Part shown: positions 61,215 through 64,000 of the stretch, piece after piece
How the letters are laid out: each line of letters opens with the position of its first letter
How positions within the stretch are numbered: position 1 is the stretch's first letter
Assembly (NCBI RefSeq): GCF_947487805.1
Contig: NZ_CANKXW010000007.1
Location: 151,391-215,390 of the forward strand
DNA from: an uncultured Tateyamaria sp.
GTDB lineage: Bacteria; Pseudomonadota; Alphaproteobacteria; Rhodobacterales; Rhodobacteraceae
Reading direction: 5' to 3'
DNA length: 64,000 nucleotides
Notes under the pieces: generated by a model
The model's input: the letters and a program-made list of their open reading frames with translations, nothing else
The model's database searches: none
Told to the model about the DNA's origin: nothing
Translations under genes and position numbers: made by a program

Positions 61215-61549
61215 CCCCCTCTCTTGTTGCGATCTTGCGATCCAGTTTGCCTGCGCGTTGGCGGCGCTGATCCCCGTATGTCGAGCGCAGGACATGCGCC
61301 GTGCACGCGCAAGGCGTTCATTTCCCTTTTTGAATGCGGTCCGGTGCAGGGTATCGCAAAAACTGAGACAAGTCTCAAAACCCGGCCACGCATATTCCAA
61401 AATGCCGAATGTCCGCTGGATTGTTTTCGAAGAAAATGTGCGTCACGTCTGCGCCGCTTGTGTGGATCACGCTGGCAACTTAGCGTGCGGGCAAAAGCGT
61501 GGCGACGGGTCTGTCGCACGCACGCGACAAGACAAGGACACCAGCACCC
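61215..61549 (+). promoter_or_regulatory. Intergenic region between tRNA-Ser and the hpsN-like gene
   Basis: These 335 bp hold no supported gene. They contain a perfect palindrome at 61364-61377, and probably the promoter of the hpsN-like gene. No tRNA-linked att repeat is visible. Confidence 0.45.
61364..61377. promoter_or_regulatory. Perfect palindrome, candidate operator of the hpsN-like gene
   Basis: TGAGACAAGTCTCA has two 6-bp arms around AA and lies 172 bp upstream of the hpsN-like start. It would suit a dimeric regulator; no regulator gene is in view. Confidence 0.45.
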
Positions 61550-62857
61550 ATGGCACGTGACTACCTCAAGAAAGCCACCTTGACCGCGCAATCGGGCGCG
61601 GCGGACGTCAGCGACATCGTCACCGGCATTCTGCGCGACATCGAGACGGGCGGCGATGCGGTTGCGATGGACTATGCAAAAAAGTTCGACGGCTATGACG
61701 GTGCCGTGCTCTTGTCACCCGAAGAGATCGCCGCGGCAGCCGATCTGGTGCCAGAAAAGCTGAAGGCCGATATCCAGTTTGCCCATGCCAACGTCAAGAA
61801 ATTCGCCGAAGCGCAAAAGGCGACAGTCGCCAATTTCGAGGTCGAAGTCGTGCCGGGCCTGATTGCAGGCCAAAAGGCGATCCCGGTGGATGCGGCGGGC
61901 TGCTATGTGCCCGGTGGGCGGTACAGCCACATCGCCAGTGCGATCATGACGGTGACGACGGCCAAGGTGGCCGGGTGCAATCACATCACCGCCTGTTCGC
62001 CGCCGCGCCCCGGCGTGGGGATTGCACCCGCGATCGTTTATGCGGCGCATGTGTGCGGCGCAGACAAGATCATGGCGATGGGCGGCGTGCAGGGTGTCGC
62101 TGCGATGACCTTTGGCCTGTTCGGCCTGCCACGTGCGAACATCCTGGTCGGCCCCGGCAACCAGTTCGTGGCCGAGGCCAAGCGCATCCTCTTTGGCCGC
62201 GTCGGCATCGACATGATCGCGGGCCCGACCGACAGCCTGATCCTTGCGGACAAAACGGCGGACGCGCATATCGTGGCGACCGATTTGGTCAGCCAGGCCG
62301 AACATGGGTACAATTCGCCCGTGTGGCTGGTGACGGATGACCGCGCGCTGGCCGAGACGGTGATGGAGATGGTGCCGGGGCTGATCGACGATCTGCCGGA
62401 GGTGAACCGCGAAAATGCCTTTGCCGCGTGGCGCGATTATGCCGAGGTGATCCTGTGCAGCGACCGCGAGGAAATGGCGGCCTGTTCCGACGAATACGCG
62501 CCCGAGCACCTGACCGTGCAGGCCGAGGATCTGGAGTGGTGGCTGGAGCGGCTGACCTGCTATGGGTCGCTGTTTCTGGGCGAGGAAACGACGGTGTCTT
62601 ATGGTGACAAGGCGTCTGGCACGAACCATGTTTTGCCCACATCCGGTGCGGCGGGATATACCGGCGGTCTGTCGGTGCACAAGTACATGAAGATCGTGAC
62701 ATGGCAGCGCGCGACGCGCGAAGGGTCCAAGGGTGTGGCCGAGGCGACGGCCCGGATTTCCCGGCTGGAGGGGATGGAGGGCCATGCGCGTGCCGCTGAT
62801 GTGCGGCTGGCCAAGTATTTCCCGGGCGAGAATTTTGACCTGAGCGCCGAAGGGTGA
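61550..62857 (+). CDS. hpsN: HpsN-like sulfopropanediol 3-dehydrogenase (HisD superfamily)
   Basis: The 435-residue protein belongs to the histidinol dehydrogenase superfamily. [45 protein letters not shown] and [14 protein letters not shown] cover the NAD and zinc sites. It starts [12 protein letters not shown] rather than with the longer histidinol-dehydrogenase N-terminus, and it resembles HpsN, which oxidises (R)-2,3-dihydroxypropanesulfonate to sulfolactate. No his genes adjoin; a zinc alcohol dehydrogenase gene does. True HisD remains an alternative. Confidence 0.78.
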   Translation: MARDYLKKATLTAQSGAADVSDIVTGILRDIETGGDAVAMDYAKKFDGYDGAVLLSPEEIAAAADLVPEKLKADIQFAHANVKKFAEAQKATVANFEVEVVPGLIAGQKAIPVDAAGCYVPGGRYSHIASAIMTVTTAKVAGCNHITACSPPRPGVGIAPAIVYAAHVCGADKIMAMGGVQGVAAMTFGLFGLPRANILVGPGNQFVAEAKRILFGRVGIDMIAGPTDSLILADKTADAHIVATDLVSQAEHGYNSPVWLVTDDRALAETVMEMVPGLIDDLPEVNRENAFAAWRDYAEVILCSDREEMAACSDEYAPEHLTVQAEDLEWWLERLTCYGSLFLGEETTVSYGDKASGTNHVLPTSGAAGYTGGLSVHKYMKIVTWQRATREGSKGVAEATARISRLEGMEGHARAADVRLAKYFPGENFDLSAEG

Positions 62858-62867
62858 GGGAGAGCAG

Positions 62868-63848
62868 ATGAAGGCCTTGGTTTACGATGGTGTGGAAACG
62901 CTGGGCTACCGGGATGTGCCGATGGCGGTGGCGGCGGCGGATCAGGAGCTGATCCGAATCGAAGCGTCGGGCATCTGCGGGTCGGACATGCACGCCTATC
63001 TTGGCCATGATGCGCGCCGGCCCGCGCCGCTGATCCTGGGCCATGAGGCGGCGGGCGTGATCGAGGGCGGGGCGCGGGATGGCACCCGTGTGACGATCAA
63101 CCCGCTGGTGAGCTGCGGCACCTGTCAGGCCTGTCTGTCGGGGCGCGAGAACCTGTGCCCGGAGCGGATGATCATTTCCATGCCTCCGCGCGAGGGGGCG
63201 TTTGCGCAATATGTGGCGATGCGGCCCGAGAACCTTGTAACCGTGCCGGAGGATGTACCGCTGGAAAAGGCGGCTCTGGCCGAGCCTCTGGCGGTCAGCT
63301 GGCACGCCGCGCGGCTGGGCATCGAGGCGCTGCATCCCGGTGGGCGCCAGACGGCGCTGGTGCTGGGCGGCGGGGCCATCGGGCTGGCCGCGGCACTGGC
63401 CTTGCAGGCGCAGGGCATCGAGGACGTGACGATTGCGGAGCCGAATGACAGCCGGCGGGCTTTCTTGGCGGAGCATTGTGGCCAGCGCGTGGTTGCGGCC
63501 GGGACGGGGGCCTTTGGACTGGTCGTCGATGCGGTGGGCTATGCGGCCACACGACAGGTGGCATCGGCCTTGGCAGAGCCGGGCGGCGTGATCCTGCATA
63601 TCGGCTTGGGCGAGGATCTGGGTGGTCTGGACATACGCCGCATGACGCTTCAAGAGATCACCTTTATCGGGACCTACACCTATACTGCGCAGGATTTCCG
63701 CGACACTTGTGCCGCGATTTTCGATGGGCGGCTTGGCGCGCTGGACTGGACCGAGACGCGCCCGTTGGCGGTCGGTGCGCAGGCCTTTGCCGCGCTGCGC
63801 TCAGGTGCCGTTGCGGCCCCCAAGATCATCCTGTCCCCATGGGCCTGA
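62868..63848 (+). CDS. Zinc-dependent alcohol dehydrogenase (MDR), possible HpsO/HpsP-type
   Basis: The 326-residue protein has catalytic zinc ligands in ASGICGSDMHAYLGHD and ILGHEAAGVIEG, four structural Cys in VSCGTCQACLSGRENLCPE, and a Rossmann motif LVLGGGAIGLAAALALQ. It starts 10 bp after the hpsN-like gene with AGGGAGAG upstream, so both are probably co-transcribed. In roseobacter DHPS loci, further dehydrogenases interconvert DHPS isomers; this could be one. The substrate is inferred from context only. Confidence 0.8.
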   Translation: MKALVYDGVETLGYRDVPMAVAAADQELIRIEASGICGSDMHAYLGHDARRPAPLILGHEAAGVIEGGARDGTRVTINPLVSCGTCQACLSGRENLCPERMIISMPPREGAFAQYVAMRPENLVTVPEDVPLEKAALAEPLAVSWHAARLGIEALHPGGRQTALVLGGGAIGLAAALALQAQGIEDVTIAEPNDSRRAFLAEHCGQRVVAAGTGAFGLVVDAVGYAATRQVASALAEPGGVILHIGLGEDLGGLDIRRMTLQEITFIGTYTYTAQDFRDTCAAIFDGRLGALDWTETRPLAVGAQAFAALRSGAVAAPKIILSPWA

Positions 63849-63944
63849 CATCCGCACCTGTCCCGCCCTGACAGGTATGGCGCGCCCACGCCGCATAACA
63901 TCTGATCCCCCCATTTCCCCGTTCCCAAGAAAGGTTCTTTTTCC

Positions 63945-64000
63945 ATGAACATCGACAAGAAGATCACGGATGATCTTGTTGCGAATGGCGTGTCGTTCGT
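63945..64000 (+). CDS. Start of a further CDS (possibly sulfopyruvate decarboxylase alpha-like), cut by window edge
   Basis: An ATG behind AAGAAAGG opens a frame reading MNIDKKITDDLVANGVSFV that runs off the window. This resembles the first residues of ThDP-dependent phosphonopyruvate/sulfopyruvate decarboxylase alpha subunits. After an hpsN-like gene that would fit conversion of sulfolactate-derived sulfopyruvate. Nineteen residues are too few for a firm call. Confidence 0.35.
   Translation, partial: MNIDKKITDDLVANGVSF

Noticed and set aside
61125..61549. Genomic island inserted at tRNA-Ser
   Set aside because: No integrase and no repeat of the tRNA 3' end are visible in the window.
61550..62857. 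Histidinol dehydrogenase (HisD) as the first-choice call
   Set aside because: The N-terminus is short and of HpsN type, no his genes adjoin, and a zinc dehydrogenase follows; HpsN fits better, though HisD is not excluded.

Overview
The window looks like chromosomal DNA of a marine alphaproteobacterium of the roseobacter group (Rhodobacteraceae). It is GC-rich, gene-dense and built of short overlapping operons. Marker content fits: a two-piece circularly permuted tmRNA, SspB, a DUF1476 ATPase zeta-like protein, RNase E with an acidic S1 insertion, trgA-trgB-cysK, and genes for DMSP demethylation (dmdA, acuI), methanethiol oxidation (mtoX-like) and, at the right edge, sulfonate (DHPS) catabolism. 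I see no insertion sequence, prophage or CRISPR array.

Layout. 1-1674: end of rnd, a lipoprotein and sufE. 1675-2786: AT-richer gap ending in a good promoter. 2787-13184: one giant RTX protein (3465 aa) with seven tandem modules of about 1.06 kb. 13373-17565: a B12-linked methyl-transfer cluster (DUF1638, thioredoxin-like, corrinoid protein, homocysteine methyltransferase), interrupted by a radical SAM gene on the other strand; it probably encodes part of a split methionine synthase. 17603-19474: MprF-like membrane protein. 19641-21775: DUF1476 gene and purC-purS-purQ. 21814-25761: DctB/DctD-like two-component system and an EEP hydrolase. 26200-28857: rne with a long leader. 28886-33566: TusA-like, CcdA, a hydrolase/P450 pair and class I aldolase. 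33545-35587: fumC operon with three small genes, one only 55 codons long. 35772-40879: exported protein, sspB, chrB-chrA, two NTF2-like paralogues, the tmRNA gene ssrA and a small membrane protein.

40923-51225 is the most coherent functional block. A GntR regulator, an mtoX-like gene and a membrane protein run leftward. DUF2182, DUF1326, DinB, dmdA, acuI and HIT genes run rightward, followed by a BCCT transporter. The divergent promoter carries two near-identical 11-mers, one of which sits in a 13-bp palindrome. Together these genes could import DMSP, demethylate it, detoxify acryloyl-CoA and oxidise methanethiol. The DUF2182-DUF1326-DinB trio in the middle has no assigned role and is the best candidate here for an undescribed accessory system.

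51319-64000: aminotransferase, photolyase, Cfa-like methyltransferase, trgA-trgB-cysK (tellurite/redox), MscS channel, AlaX editing protein, tRNA-Ser(GGA), then an hpsN-like dehydrogenase, a zinc alcohol dehydrogenase and the first codons of another gene.
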